The notes under the pieces were generated by a model. The model made no database searches. It saw nothing but the letters and a program-made list of their open reading frames with translations, and was not told where the DNA came from. A stretch of DNA of 42,098 bases from Desulfobacterales bacterium. Its GTDB lineage: Bacteria > Desulfobacterota > Syntrophobacteria > B119-G9. The position numbers were made by a program, and so were the translations under genes. Positions 16,520-26,391 of the stretch are shown here, piece after piece. Every line of letters begins with the position of its first letter. The stretch's first letter is position 1. The stretch is taken from positions 1 through 42,098 of the forward strand of contig JALSTM010000203.1 of NCBI GenBank assembly GCA_026983715.1. Direction: 5' to 3'.

Positions 16520-16587
16520 TCCACGCTAACTGGTTAGAGTAGAGGTTGTATGACGGAGGTGTTTGAGACTTTGAGGAATAATTATAC

Positions 16588-17859
16588 CTAAACTTCTCTA
16601 ATATCAACCTTTATGTCACTTTTATTTACCGGGCCAAGAATTTCGAGGGCGATACTTTCGGGATTAAAACTTCTGTTAACCCAATCCTGTATTTGTCTAG
16701 CGGTTACTGCCTCAAGGTTTTCCTCGATCTCTTCGAAGGGCACAAGCCTGTTATAAAGTATTTCATTTTTGGCTAATCTGCTCATCCGGCTATCGGAACT
16801 CTCGGCGTTCAGATACATATTACCTTTTATATGATCCTTTGAAAGTTTTAATTCATCGTGGTTAACAGGTTTAGCTTTAAGTTCTGTTATCGTATCCCGT
16901 ATTGCTTCAAGGGCAGAATTCAGCTTGTCTTTTTGTACGCCGGCATAAATTCCCAACATGCCCGTATCGCTATGGAGTGACGCAAAAGAATAGACGGAAT
17001 ACGCCAGACCCCGTTTTTCACGAACCTCCTGGAACAGCCTGCTGCTCATACTCCCACCGAGTATTATATTGAAAACTCCGCAGAGGTAACGGTCATGATC
17101 TTTGAGGGAGCAAGTTTGAGTCGCGACACAAACGTGGGTTTGTTCCAGATCCTTGGTAGTGCAATAAATATTCGGTTGAGGGCTGGGCTTAGTTCTTCTG
17201 TAGGAGTTCGGGTTTCGTGCCTGGTTTCCGAAAGAATTCTCCACCAAGCTTATCAACTTATCGTGTTCGACATTACCCGCTGCAGCGATGACAATTCTGC
17301 CTGGGTGGTAATGTTTCTGCATATATTTTAGTATCTTGGGTTTATTGAAAGATTGTACAGTTTCTGGGTATCCGTAAATAGGACGCGCGAGGCTGTGGTT
17401 CCCCCAGAAGTGCTCGCTTAAGAGAATGTGGATGTAATCATCCGGGGTATCTTCAACCATGCAGATTTCTTGCAGGATTACGGCCCTTTCGCGGTCCATT
17501 TCTTTTTCATCGAAAGTGGAGTGAAGAAAAATATCGCTCAAGATATCAATGACAAGTGGCAGATGGTAATCTATAACCTTTGCATGAAAGCAGGTGTGTT
17601 CCTTGCTGGTAAAAGCATTGGAGAGACCGCCTATGGCATCGAATTCCTTGGCAATTTGCAAGGCGGATCTCTTTGACGTGCCCTTGAAAAGCATGTGCTC
17701 TATAAAATGGGTAATACCGCTCTCATCGGGTTCCTCATCCCTGGAACCCGCATCAACCCAGATTCCAACCGACACCGAATGGAGGTGGGGAATCTTCTCG
17801 GTAACGATTCTTATACCATTGTCCAGTGTTGTTTTTTTATAATCCAGTGGCCCTCTAAT
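16588..17859 (-). CDS. M16 family zinc peptidase with a probable non-canonical start
   Basis: A zinc peptidase of the pitrilysin/processing-peptidase family; the 5' coordinate is a best guess. The [10 protein letters not shown] segment carries the inverted HxxEH zinc motif. The third-ligand region ERAVILQEI follows about 75 residues later, and the C-terminal half has GLAYSVYSF and the R/Y-type loop. The first usual start codon is a GTG at 17775, but translation in the same frame continues upstream as [19 protein letters not shown], the conserved first strand of the family, with no ATG, GTG or TTG before an in-frame stop. An ATT at 17859 lies nine bases after an AAGGAGG site and overlaps the pnp stop; a CTG at 17847 is the alternative. 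Full length would be about 419-423 residues, normal for the family. It is the M16 gene usually found after pnp in this group. Confidence 0.82.
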   Translation of the reverse strand: MRGPLDYKKTTLDNGIRIVTEKIPHLHSVSVGIWVDAGSRDEEPDESGITHFIEHMLFKGTSKRSALQIAKEFDAIGGLSNAFTSKEHTCFHAKVIDYHLPLVIDILSDIFLHSTFDEKEMDRERAVILQEICMVEDTPDDYIHILLSEHFWGNHSLARPIYGYPETVQSFNKPKILKYMQKHYHPGRIVIAAAGNVEHDKLISLVENSFGNQARNPNSYRRTKPSPQPNIYCTTKDLEQTHVCVATQTCSLKDHDRYLCGVFNIILGGSMSSRLFQEVREKRGLAYSVYSFASLHSDTGMLGIYAGVQKDKLNSALEAIRDTITELKAKPVNHDELKLSKDHIKGNMYLNAESSDSRMSRLAKNEILYNRLVPFEEIEENLEAVTARQIQDWVNRSFNPESIALEILGPVNKSDIKVDIREV

Positions 17860-19957
17860 TTTTAGCGTCCTCCTTCCGCGCTCCCAAAGCAGCTTTTCGG
17901 CTCAATCGAATACGACCATCCTTATCGATATCTATCACTTTTACCAAAACCCGATCTCCTTCCTTGACAACGTCGGATACTTTTCGAACTCTACGGTTTT
18001 CTAACTGGGAGATATGTATAAGGCCTTCGGTATGTGGGAGTATTTCCGCAAAGGCACCATAATCCGTAATTCGGGTAATCTTGGCAAGATAGATTTCGCC
18101 AACTTCCGCCTCAGCAGCCACTCTCTTTATCATTTCCATGGCCTTTTTGCAGCCCTCCAAATCCGGGCTCATTATCGTAATTCTGCCATTATCTTCTATG
18201 TCTATCTTGGTATTTGTCTCGGAGATGATGCTCCTTACCATCTTACCGCCAGGACCTATGACGTCCCTTATTTTTTCGGGGTTTATTTGCATGGTGATCA
18301 CACGTGGTGCATATTTGGACAACTCTGGCCTTGGGGAGCTCAGCACTTCGTTCATTTTGCCCAGGATAAAGAGTCGCCCTTTTCTTGCCTGTTCCAGTGC
18401 ACGCTGAAGAATGTCCCTGGTTAGTCCGGAGATCTTTATGTCCATCTGGAGGGCCGTAATCCCATCTTCCGTCCCTGTAACCTTGAAGTCCATGTCGCCC
18501 AGGTGATCTTCATCACCGAGGATGTCTGAAAGGATGGCAATTTCACCTTTTTCAACCATCAATCCCATAGCAATTCCAGCCACCTGTTTTTTTATGGGGA
18601 CTCCTGCATCCATAAGTGAAAGGGATCCTCCGCAGACCGTTGCCATGGAAGAAGACCCATTTGATTCCATGACCTCGGAAACCACCCTGATGGTATAAGG
18701 AAATTCTTCGCTGTTTGGAACAACTGGCTTTAACGCCCTTTCGGCCAATGCACCGTGGCCGATTTCTCTTCGGCTAGGACCACGAAGCATTTTTACTTCT
18801 CCCACGCAATAAGGGGGGAAGTTGTAGTGGAGCATAAACGACTTGAATGTTTCCCCTGCCAGAGCTTCAACTTTTTGCTCATCTCCGGAAGAACCCAGCG
18901 TAGTTATGGCAATTACCTGTGTTTCTCCGCGTTGAAATAAGCTTGATCCATGAGTTCTGGGGAGTAAGCCCACTTCGCACTTGATGGGGCGAATCTCATC
19001 AAAGGCACGGCCATCAATTCTTCGTTTTTCTTCAATGACCATTTTTCTAACCACTTCTTTTTCTATATCGTGTAGTATCTTGTCCGCCATTGAAGGGTCG
19101 AAAAATTCCTTCTCCTGAAGTGATTGAACAACTTCTTCTTTGAGCCTTCTTTTTTCGGCGTATCTTTCAAGCTTAACGGGAATTCTCATAATTTTATCGA
19201 GTTCGCCATAAGCCTGTTCCCTGATAGCACCTTCCAGTTCTTCTGGGGGGATACTTTCCTCTATCACAACCTTCTCTTTCCCCAGTTTTTCCCTGAGTTT
19301 ATCCTGAATATCCAGCAGGGGCAGGATAGCTTCGTAACCGAAAAATATTGCATCGATGAGATCCTCTTCGGATATGAAGGAAGCGCCTCCTTCCACCATA
19401 ACGATCCCTTCTCTGCTCCCTGCCACAACTAGGTTTATGTCCGTGGTTTCCATGTCTGAAAACGTGGGATTAATTTTAAACTCACCGTTAACCCGTCCAA
19501 CCCTCACCCCGGCAATTGGACCGGCAAAAGGAGCATGTGAAATGTGGAGAGCCGCGGATGCTCCCGTCAGAGCCAGTACGTCGGGCTCATTTTCCGAGTC
19601 CACCGAGAGTACCGTGGCAATGATCTGGGTCTCGTTTCGGTAGCCATCCGGAAAAAGAGGACGTATCGGGCGGTCAATTAACCGGGATGTCAGGGTCTCT
19701 TTCTCGCTGGGACGTCCTATTTCCCTTCGGAAGAAGCTCCCGGGTATTCGTCCCGCTGCATAGCTCATTTCCTGGTAATCCACGGACAGGGGTAAAAAGT
19801 CAATACCTTCTCTGGTTTTTATGTCAGTGACGGCCGTAACCAGAACTACTGTTTCGCCGTACTTTACGATTACGGCACCACTGGCCTGGCGAGCAATCTG
19901 GCCAGCCTCTATAATTAATTCTTTGCCACCAATATCACATTTTACTGTTTCTTTCAT
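17855..19957 (-). CDS. pnp: Polyribonucleotide nucleotidyltransferase (PNPase)
   Basis: A phosphorolytic 3'-5' exoribonuclease and component of RNA-degradation complexes. From ATG 19957 (AGGTG six bases upstream; an in-frame GTG three codons earlier lacks a site) it has 700 residues, the usual length. Both RNase PH-like domains are visible: the first begins [21 protein letters not shown] and contains [13 protein letters not shown]-like sequence ([16 protein letters not shown]); the second has [14 protein letters not shown] and the catalytic [15 protein letters not shown] segment. KH ([15 protein letters not shown]) and S1 ([22 protein letters not shown]) domains close the protein. It follows rpsO after 169 bp and ends at the start of the M16 gene. 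Confidence 0.97.
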   Translation of the reverse strand: MKETVKCDIGGKELIIEAGQIARQASGAVIVKYGETVVLVTAVTDIKTREGIDFLPLSVDYQEMSYAAGRIPGSFFRREIGRPSEKETLTSRLIDRPIRPLFPDGYRNETQIIATVLSVDSENEPDVLALTGASAALHISHAPFAGPIAGVRVGRVNGEFKINPTFSDMETTDINLVVAGSREGIVMVEGGASFISEEDLIDAIFFGYEAILPLLDIQDKLREKLGKEKVVIEESIPPEELEGAIREQAYGELDKIMRIPVKLERYAEKRRLKEEVVQSLQEKEFFDPSMADKILHDIEKEVVRKMVIEEKRRIDGRAFDEIRPIKCEVGLLPRTHGSSLFQRGETQVIAITTLGSSGDEQKVEALAGETFKSFMLHYNFPPYCVGEVKMLRGPSRREIGHGALAERALKPVVPNSEEFPYTIRVVSEVMESNGSSSMATVCGGSLSLMDAGVPIKKQVAGIAMGLMVEKGEIAILSDILGDEDHLGDMDFKVTGTEDGITALQMDIKISGLTRDILQRALEQARKGRLFILGKMNEVLSSPRPELSKYAPRVITMQINPEKIRDVIGPGGKMVRSIISETNTKIDIEDNGRITIMSPDLEGCKKAMEMIKRVAAEAEVGEIYLAKITRITDYGAFAEILPHTEGLIHISQLENRRVRKVSDVVKEGDRVLVKVIDIDKDGRIRLSRKAALGARKEDAKN

Positions 19958-20126
19958 ATTGTTCACCTAAGTATAGTTTTTATTGTATGGTTATCTATTA
20001 AGCAAATGCCTAATATCCTTGTACGGTCTTAATTTCTCTTCTTCAAAAATTTGGGAGAAACCTTGGTCAAGGTATTCACGAGTACTCTACGATTTGTTTT
20101 TTTAGATTTGTTCAAAGCTTAAACAC
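19958..20126 (-). promoter_or_regulatory. rpsO-pnp intergenic leader
   Basis: The 169-bp spacer is the largest gap inside the operon. It contains a small perfect palindrome ACCTTG-GT-CAAGGT (20059-20072). In E. coli the corresponding leader has a hairpin cut by RNase III and used for PNPase autoregulation. The hairpin here is short, so similar control is an inference. I see no clear terminator or sigma-70 promoter. Confidence 0.35.
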
Positions 20127-20396
20127 CTACCGTCTCAGGCCCAAGCGTTCAATTAGTACTCGGTACCGATCAAAATTTTTCTTTTTCAGGTAATTTAACA
20201 GCTGTCTCCTTTGACCAACCAGCTTGAGCAAACCTCGTCTCGAATGATAATCTTTCTTATGAACTTTAAAATGTTCGGTGAGGTACTTTATCCTCTCTGT
20301 TAACAGCGCCACCTGAACTTCAGGTGAACCAGTGTCGTTGGGATGAATTTGAAAATCTTCGATGATTGACTTTTTCTGTTCAGGGGTCAAAACCAC
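20127..20396 (-). CDS. rpsO: 30S ribosomal protein S15
   Basis: The S15 protein binds the central domain of 16S rRNA early in small-subunit assembly. The GTG at 20396 is nine bases after a GGAGG site and gives 89 residues, the standard length; the frame is open further upstream but that extension has no homology to S15. The typical [12 protein letters not shown] start, [41 protein letters not shown] and [12 protein letters not shown] segments are all present. It lies 31 bp after truB. Confidence 0.97.
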   Translation of the reverse strand: MVLTPEQKKSIIEDFQIHPNDTGSPEVQVALLTERIKYLTEHFKVHKKDYHSRRGLLKLVGQRRQLLNYLKKKNFDRYRVLIERLGLRR

Positions 20397-20427
20397 TTGT
20401 CCATTCCTCCTTCTTTCTCTAAGTATT

Positions 20428-21420
20428 TTATTGCAATCGTTCACGTATTTTTCCCGCAGGATCAACATCATACAATGCATTGAAATGCGGAAACACCCTA
20501 ATAATTTTTAATTGTCCGCTTCTGTTGTCGATTTTAGCTATTGCAACCAGATCATCTTTTCCACAAAGGATTCGTACATGCTTGCACGAATCCTTATCAA
20601 TTTTGGTTATTTTTGAGGATAGATTTACCTTCTGAGCTCCTCCTGATCTGATGATTTTGCTCTCCGTTTTACTCACCTCTACTGCAGGCAAGTGTCCAAG
20701 GGCAGCACTCATGGAGATAACTCGAGGATAAACCTCGTATTTTTTCACCAAGTTTTTTACATTTTCCAGTGTTACTGCGTTATCCAAAGTAAAACATCCG
20801 CTTCTAAGTCTTCTTAGTTCCTTCACATACACGGGAAGTCCTAGTTTTTCACCAATTACCACCGCCAAACTTCGAACATAAGTTCCCTTGCTGCAGGTTG
20901 TGAAGAAAGCAACCTCGGGCCAGTTATAATGAATCATTACAATCTCGAAAACGGTCGATTTGCGTTTTGGCGGTTCAAATTCTACGCCTTTTCTTGCCAA
21001 TTTGTACATCCTTTTTCCGTTAAGTTTGACGGCAGAATACTTTGGCAAGGGTAATTCGATCTCTCCCATGAGCTCCTTGAGCACACTCTCAATTCTTTCC
21101 GGTTTTACTTTTCCAGGGGTGGTTTCAAATATTACCTTGCCACTAGAATCCCACGTGTCCGTTTCAACCCCAAATCTTGCTGTAAACCAGTATTCCTTTG
21201 TAGTTTCCTCCAAAAAGGGAATAATTCTTGTGGCCTGTTCCAAACATACCACCAGGACCCCTGTAGCAAAGGGATCAAGAGTTCCCGTATGGCCGGCCTT
21301 CTTTACTCCTAGGAGTTTTTTTACCTGTAAAACTGCTCCAAAAGAGCTCATACCCGGGCTCTTGTCAATAACCAGAACGCCGGACACAGGGCTCTTCGTC
21401 AACTCCCCGCTCAGTGTCAT
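20428..21420 (-). CDS. truB: tRNA pseudouridine-55 synthase
   Basis: It isomerises U55 in the T loop of tRNAs. From the ATG at 21420 (GAGAG upstream) the protein has 330 residues. The [13 protein letters not shown] start, [15 protein letters not shown] with the catalytic Asp, [16 protein letters not shown] and [10 protein letters not shown] are all diagnostic. A C-terminal PUA-like region (about 250-320) follows. The upstream 17 codons that remain open overlap the end of the DHH gene and are not conserved. Gene order nrnA-truB-rpsO is typical of deltaproteobacteria. Confidence 0.95.
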   Translation of the reverse strand: MTLSGELTKSPVSGVLVIDKSPGMSSFGAVLQVKKLLGVKKAGHTGTLDPFATGVLVVCLEQATRIIPFLEETTKEYWFTARFGVETDTWDSSGKVIFETTPGKVKPERIESVLKELMGEIELPLPKYSAVKLNGKRMYKLARKGVEFEPPKRKSTVFEIVMIHYNWPEVAFFTTCSKGTYVRSLAVVIGEKLGLPVYVKELRRLRSGCFTLDNAVTLENVKNLVKKYEVYPRVISMSAALGHLPAVEVSKTESKIIRSGGAQKVNLSSKITKIDKDSCKHVRILCGKDDLVAIAKIDNRSGQLKIIRVFPHFNALYDVDPAGKIRERLQ

Positions 21421-21445
21421 TTTAAGACTCTCGCGATTCAAGTTA

Positions 21446-22426
21446 CTATTGTTTTTGGTGCAGAAAATCATTTGCCGCTCTCAAGACTTCTTGTTTAACT
21501 ACACCAATCTTATTATTTTTGAATCTACAAGCTGCGGCGTTGTAATGCCCGCCGCCGCCAAAAATTCCGGCAAGCTTCGCAACATTTATCTTGCCGACGG
21601 AACGAAAACTTACGTTTATAACCCTGTTTTCTTCTTCTCGAAAGAATATAGCTATCTTTATACCTTTGATTGCCCTCGGAAAATTGATGAAATCCTCTGT
21701 GTCTCGGGATGTGGTTCCAGTTTTCTGAAACATTTCTCTCGTGGCAGTAATGTGGGCTATGGTATTAGCTGAATCTAATTCCAGGGTACCAAGAACTTCG
21801 TGGAGCAGGTTTAACCTGTTAGGCTTGCAGGTATTATAAATTTTCTCTGCTACTTCCGATGGTGATACCCCGTGTTTTGCCAGGTAAGAGGCTATCTCAA
21901 GGCATCTCTCGTTAGTATTTGAAAACCTGAATGAGCCCGTATCGGTAAAAATGCCAACGTAAAGATTTGTGCAAATTGAAGAGGTCCAGGTTATGTCAAA
22001 AGCGCTAAAAAGATCAAACAGTAACTCCGAGGTGCTGCTGACCCTGGTATCTGCCATCCGCAACTCTGTAAACGGCTTGCCCGTTAAATGATGGTCAATA
22101 TTAATCAGAATAGGTATTGTTTCGATTTTGCTGTCCTCTTTCCCGGTTCTGTTTAACTCTCCGCAATCCAGGATAATGGCAACCTGGAATTTCTCGACAT
22201 TATCAGGAAATTTGCTCTTTAACTTTTCTGCCCCCGGCAAAGTTTTTTGCCACTCCAAGAGTTCGTCCTGGCAGTAAAGTTCAGCCTCTTTTCCCTTTTG
22301 TTCCAGGACTTCACCCATTGCCAGCACAGATCCGATGGCATCACCATCAGGCCTTACGTGGGTAGTTACAAGAAACGTTTGGTGGCGATCTATTTGCTCA
22401 AGAATTTTATCGATCATTTTTTTCAT
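21446..22426 (-). CDS. nrnA: DHH/DHHA1 phosphoesterase (NrnA-like)
   Basis: A cytosolic phosphodiesterase that degrades short oligoribonucleotides and, in related proteins, pAp or cyclic-dinucleotide breakdown products. The 326 residues carry THVRPDGDAIGS (motif I), the AIILDCGE metal-ligand segment, NIDHH (DHH motif) and the C-terminal DHHA1 signature GGGGHYNAA. The length matches NrnA. It overlaps rbfA by 20 bp, which suggests translational coupling. Substrate preference cannot be read from sequence. Confidence 0.88.
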   Translation of the reverse strand: MKKMIDKILEQIDRHQTFLVTTHVRPDGDAIGSVLAMGEVLEQKGKEAELYCQDELLEWQKTLPGAEKLKSKFPDNVEKFQVAIILDCGELNRTGKEDSKIETIPILINIDHHLTGKPFTELRMADTRVSSTSELLFDLFSAFDITWTSSICTNLYVGIFTDTGSFRFSNTNERCLEIASYLAKHGVSPSEVAEKIYNTCKPNRLNLLHEVLGTLELDSANTIAHITATREMFQKTGTTSRDTEDFINFPRAIKGIKIAIFFREEENRVINVSFRSVGKINVAKLAGIFGGGGHYNAAACRFKNNKIGVVKQEVLRAANDFLHQKQ

Positions 22427-22766
22427 GCTTTATCTTTTTCAACAGATCCTCAATGTGTTCCGCATATTCGAGGGAGTCATCCCAGAGAAATTCTATCTTT
22501 GGCAAGTACCTGAGCCTTAATCTTTTTCCCAGTTCCCTCTTGATGAACCCATGTGCTTTTGCCAGACCCACTTCAACGGAATTCTTAGTAGGGCCGCCAC
22601 TCAAAATATTATAGTAGACCCAAGCATGTCGCAAATCCCGACTTACCTTGACCTGGGTTATTGTAACCGAATGCAATCGCGGATCTTTAACCCTCCTGAG
22701 TAAAAGTTCGGAAATTTCCCTTTGCAACAGATCACCAACTCGATCTGCACGCTTGTACGCAAACAT
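22407..22766 (-). CDS. rbfA: 30S ribosome-binding factor A
   Basis: A KH-fold assembly factor for the 30S subunit, needed for 5'-end maturation of 16S rRNA. The 119 residues show the family pattern: RADRVGDLLQREISELLL, VKDPRLHSVTITQVKVSRDLRHAWVYY and LGKRLRLRYLPKIEFLWDDSLEYAEHIEDLL. It lies between the DUF503 gene and nrnA, overlapping the latter. Confidence 0.95.
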   Translation of the reverse strand: MFAYKRADRVGDLLQREISELLLRRVKDPRLHSVTITQVKVSRDLRHAWVYYNILSGGPTKNSVEVGLAKAHGFIKRELGKRLRLRYLPKIEFLWDDSLEYAEHIEDLLKKIKHEKNDR

Positions 22767-22796
22767 CTTTACTTACCATTTATCTTTCTTGCTTGA

Positions 22797-23138
22797 TCAA
22801 AGTGCAAACAGATCTATTTCGTCTTCCACTAATTCTGCAACATTCATCGATTCAACAAAATCTATTGCCCTGTCAAGCACCGAGTTTATGGTTCTGCTAT
22901 CATTTCCTACAACGGCCATGGCAAAAACGGCCCTTTGGAGTTTATCCTGGGCGCCGATTTCTGCCACTGAAATTCTAAACTTGTGGCGAACCTTTTCTAT
23001 AACACTCTTCACGACTTTTCTTTTACCCTTCAATGATGTGTTGCCTGGTAACCGCAGGGTCAACCTGGCAATTCCCACGGTCATTGTCGTGGCATCAAGT
23101 CGATTCGGCAAATGGTCCTCGAAATCCATGACATCCAT
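22797..23138 (-). CDS. ylxP: DUF503 family protein (YlxP-like)
   Basis: A small protein of the DUF503 family, found between infB and rbfA in many bacteria and thought to bind ribosomes or assist assembly; its biochemical role is not established. VGIARLTLRLPGNTSLKGKRKVVKSVIEKVRHKFRIS-type sequence is diagnostic (seen at about residues 21-57). The chosen ATG is 1 bp past the infB stop and has GGAGA upstream; it gives an 18-residue N-terminal extension compared with typical members, which start near residue 19. That later ATG has no clear ribosome binding site. Confidence 0.85.
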   Translation of the reverse strand: MDVMDFEDHLPNRLDATTMTVGIARLTLRLPGNTSLKGKRKVVKSVIEKVRHKFRISVAEIGAQDKLQRAVFAMAVVGNDSRTINSVLDRAIDFVESMNVAELVEDEIDLFAL

Positions 23139-23139
23139 T

Positions 23140-26013
23140 TTATTTATCGTTCTCCGGTTTTTCCCTATCTAGGGAAGGCTGTATTTCCTCAAGTATGTAA
23201 GCCTCCAATACGTCGTTTACCTTAATATCGTTGAAATTCTCAATTCCCACACCGCATTCGTATCCGGCCTTGACTTCCTTTACATCGTCCTTGAATCGTT
23301 TTAGGGATGCAATCTTTCCCTGGTAGACAACAATTCCGTCACGAACCACGTGCACCTGGCTCCCGCGTTCTATTTTCCCGTCCACTACATAACAACCGGC
23401 AACGGTGCCGATTTTAGGGATATTGAAAGTTTGACGAACTTCCGCCCTACCAATCACCACTTCCCTGTATTCGGGTTCCAGCATGCCTTCCAAGGCATCC
23501 TTGACATCGGCGATTAGCTGGTAAATGACATCGTAGAACCTGATATCAACCTGTTCCCTTTCTGCCATTTCAAGCACTTTCATATCGGCCCTCACGTTGA
23601 AGCCTATGATTATCGCATTGGATGCAGATGCCAGCATGACGTCAGTTTCTGAAATGCCACCGGTGGCACTGTGAATGATGTTTACCCTAATCTCGTCTGT
23701 GGCCAGCTTTTTCAACGAGTCTGAAATTGCCTCGAGGGTACCTTGAACGTCAGTTTTCAAAATAATATTTAGCTCTTTGATTTCACCTTCCTTGATCCGT
23801 TCATATAATTTTTCCAGGGTGACCTTCGTTGTGCGTGAAAGTTCTGTTTCGCGCTGCTTCCGTTGCCTGTGCTCAGATATCATCTTGGCCTGCTTTTCAC
23901 TTGCAACCACCGCGAAGTCGTCCCCAGCAGTTGGGACACCTGAGATACCCTGGATTTCCACAGGCACTGACGGTGTGGCCTTAAGTATTCTCTGCCTATT
24001 GCTATCAAATAAGGCTCTTACTTTGCCGTGGTGAACACCGCAAACAAAGAAATCACCGATTTTTAAGGTCCCCTCCTGCACGAGAACCGTTGCAACTGGT
24101 CCACGTCCCCTGTCCAGTTTTGCCTCGATTATTCGGCCTCGGGCTGGCTTGTTTGGATTGGCCTTTAATTCAAGGATTTCCGCCTGCAGAAGTATCATTT
24201 CTAGAAGATCATCAATACCGATTTTTTTCTTTGCCGAAACTTCTACCATGGTAGTATCGCCGCCCCATTCCTCGGGGATTAACCCGTGCTCGGCCAATTC
24301 TCTTTTGACCCTGTCGGGATTGGCGTTTGGTTTGTCAATCTTGTTAATTGCTACCAGGATGGGTATGTTCGCAGCCTTTGCATGGTTGATTGCTTCAATG
24401 GTTTGCTGCATTACCCCGTCGTCAGCGGCTACTACCAGAACGACAAGGTCTGTTACCTGTGCGCCCCTTGCCCTCATTGAGGTAAAAGCTTCATGACCCG
24501 GTGTGTCAAGAAACGTAACTTCGCCACCGTCAACCTTGACCTGGTAAGCACCGATATGCTGAGTAATTCCACCTGCCTCGCGAGCCGTTATATTGCTTTC
24601 TCTAATGACATCCAACAGTGATGTTTTGCCATGATCGACGTGTCCCATAATGGTTACCACTGGCGGTCTTGGCCTTAAATCTTCTTCCTTGTCCGGTTCG
24701 CTTTTGAGCAGTTCTTCTTCCTCAAATGCCGCCTTTTCTACCTCAAATCCAAACTCTTCGGCTACCAGTGTTGCCGTGTCGAAATCGATGGACTGGTTAA
24801 CATTGACCATTAGTCCTAATTCCATCAGTTTCTTTATAACTTCTGATGCAGCGACGCCCATTCGTTTTGCGAGGTTGGCAACTGTAATGGCTTCGTCAAT
24901 TTTGAGGCGACGTTTTATGGCCTTGGGAACAGTAATTTCCGGTTTCTGGTAATCCTTTTCAACCTTTGCAGCCCTGGCGCTCTTCCTGGACTTTTGAATC
25001 CTCTGTGTTTTCAGTTCCGCTTCAGTGTAAAGGTCTTCTCTTGACACAACCTTACGTCTCTCAGGACGTGGCTTTGCTTCTGGAATGGCAAAGGGCTCAA
25101 TCTTGACCCCCTTTTTCTTTTTGCTAGGTACTACCTTCTTCTCGGGGACGGGTGGTTTTTCTTTTTTTGCAACCCTTGCCTTTCTGGCTTCCTCGAGATC
25201 AATAGGTGCTTTTTTCTTCTTGGCTTCTTTCTTTGGTTTAGCTTTTTCAACTGATTCGACAGGCTTTTCAGGCAAAGATATAATTTTTGCTGCTTCTTCT
25301 TTCTTTTCTTTTTTAACCTTTTTCACAGGCTTAACAGGGGGCTTCTCAGCTTTCTCTTTTTCCTTTTTCTCTAGTTTCTCCGGAGCTTTTTCAACTTCGA
25401 GCATTTTCTTGGCTTGTACCTCTATATCTGAAGGTTTTTCGGACCTTGGAACTTCTACTTTCTCTTCCTTTGCTTTTTCAACCTTTTCAGCAGGTTTTTC
25501 CTCGGGGGTTACTTTGGCTGCTTTTTCCTCGGGGGCCATTACTTCTTCAGGCTTTTCAGCCTTTTTGGTTTCTTCGACTTTCTTAGCTACTTCAGCATCA
25601 ACCTTGGTCTCAACCTTCTTTTCTTCCTCGGTTTCTTCGATTTCCCTTGCTTCCTCAGCCTCTGGCACTTCAGTTTTCCTGGCCTCTTCCGCCGATTTTA
25701 CAGTTTCTTCGGCAGGTAGTGGTTCCGGTTTTGCTTCTACTGCCGCCTCCGCTTCACGTGCCGGCTCTTCCTCTGCTTTTTCTTCACTGAGCTTTATCTT
25801 GCGCCTTCTTATAACGCGCCTGCCAATTCTCTTCTCTTCAATAATCGTATTCGAACTGTCCTGAAATAGCGACTTGAGTCTTCCTACGTCTTCGTCTTCA
25901 AGGGTACTCATATGATTCTTGACCGAAATGCCTAGAGAAGTAACCTTGTCTATCAGTTCTTTGGAAGTTATTTGTAATTCTTTAGCTAATTCATGTATTC
26001 TCGTTTTTGCCAT
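23140..26013 (-). CDS. infB: Translation initiation factor IF-2
   Basis: The initiation GTPase that places fMet-tRNA on the 30S subunit and promotes subunit joining. The 957 residues contain the N-terminal IF2-N subdomain ([20 protein letters not shown]), then roughly 270 residues of Lys/Glu/Ala/Pro-rich low-complexity sequence, a second IF2-N-like segment ([21 protein letters not shown]), and the G domain with [18 protein letters not shown] and NKID. Domains II-IV follow, with VQGTLEAI and the C-terminal [15 protein letters not shown]. An AGGGGGC site precedes the ATG. The low-complexity segment is long but such length variation is usual for IF-2. Confidence 0.97.
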   Translation of the reverse strand: MAKTRIHELAKELQITSKELIDKVTSLGISVKNHMSTLEDEDVGRLKSLFQDSSNTIIEEKRIGRRVIRRRKIKLSEEKAEEEPAREAEAAVEAKPEPLPAEETVKSAEEARKTEVPEAEEAREIEETEEEKKVETKVDAEVAKKVEETKKAEKPEEVMAPEEKAAKVTPEEKPAEKVEKAKEEKVEVPRSEKPSDIEVQAKKMLEVEKAPEKLEKKEKEKAEKPPVKPVKKVKKEKKEEAAKIISLPEKPVESVEKAKPKKEAKKKKAPIDLEEARKARVAKKEKPPVPEKKVVPSKKKKGVKIEPFAIPEAKPRPERRKVVSREDLYTEAELKTQRIQKSRKSARAAKVEKDYQKPEITVPKAIKRRLKIDEAITVANLAKRMGVAASEVIKKLMELGLMVNVNQSIDFDTATLVAEEFGFEVEKAAFEEEELLKSEPDKEEDLRPRPPVVTIMGHVDHGKTSLLDVIRESNITAREAGGITQHIGAYQVKVDGGEVTFLDTPGHEAFTSMRARGAQVTDLVVLVVAADDGVMQQTIEAINHAKAANIPILVAINKIDKPNANPDRVKRELAEHGLIPEEWGGDTTMVEVSAKKKIGIDDLLEMILLQAEILELKANPNKPARGRIIEAKLDRGRGPVATVLVQEGTLKIGDFFVCGVHHGKVRALFDSNRQRILKATPSVPVEIQGISGVPTAGDDFAVVASEKQAKMISEHRQRKQRETELSRTTKVTLEKLYERIKEGEIKELNIILKTDVQGTLEAISDSLKKLATDEIRVNIIHSATGGISETDVMLASASNAIIIGFNVRADMKVLEMAEREQVDIRFYDVIYQLIADVKDALEGMLEPEYREVVIGRAEVRQTFNIPKIGTVAGCYVVDGKIERGSQVHVVRDGIVVYQGKIASLKRFKDDVKEVKAGYECGVGIENFNDIKVNDVLEAYILEEIQPSLDREKPENDK

Positions 26014-26079
26014 TAATTGCCCCCTGTTTCTATATCCTTATCTTCAGTACATAAACGTTATACAAAGTTTTTCATTATT

Positions 26080-26379
26080 TTACTCCTGTGGTTTTGTTGT
26101 ATGTACCTGGTTTAAGTTTTTTTGCATCTGTTCTACGGTATCTTTGACAAGTTTTGCACTACTTTTTCTGAAGAAACGTTGTAAGTTCCACATGGCTTCC
26201 AATCCCCTGATACAATCAGGGTGCTTGCATACGTAAGCTCCCCTTCCAGGCAGCCGGTTGAACTTATCCCATTCAATATTACCACTTATTACAACCATCC
26301 TATGGAGATCACGTTTGGCCTTTTTCGCTCTGCATACGATGCAAGTCCTTTGCGGTACATGTCTGGCCTTTCTTTCCAT
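26080..26379 (-). CDS. ylxR: YlxR family (DUF448) RNA-binding protein
   Basis: A small, basic protein encoded between nusA and infB in many bacteria; it has an RNA-binding fold and has been linked to transcription control or RNase P in some species. The 99 residues show the family signatures RTCIVCR near the N-terminus and GRGAYVCKHPDCI. It starts 12 bp after the nusA stop. Confidence 0.92.
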   Translation of the reverse strand: MERKARHVPQRTCIVCRAKKAKRDLHRMVVISGNIEWDKFNRLPGRGAYVCKHPDCIRGLEAMWNLQRFFRKSSAKLVKDTVEQMQKNLNQVHTTKPQE

Positions 26380-26391
26380 GAGCTTCTCTTG

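Noticed and set aside
20397-20480. Longer form of S15 with 28 extra N-terminal residues
   Set aside because: S15 is very constant at about 89 residues, and GTG 20396 has a GGAGG site; the extension overlaps the truB end.
20960-21772. A 270-residue open frame on the plus strand across truB and nrnA
   Set aside because: Both minus-strand genes are unambiguous there, and the plus-strand product shows no family pattern.
25085-25864. A 259-residue open frame on the plus strand inside infB
   Set aside because: It is antisense to the Lys/Glu-rich low-complexity part of IF-2, and its Ser/Phe/Thr-rich composition is just the complement of that bias.
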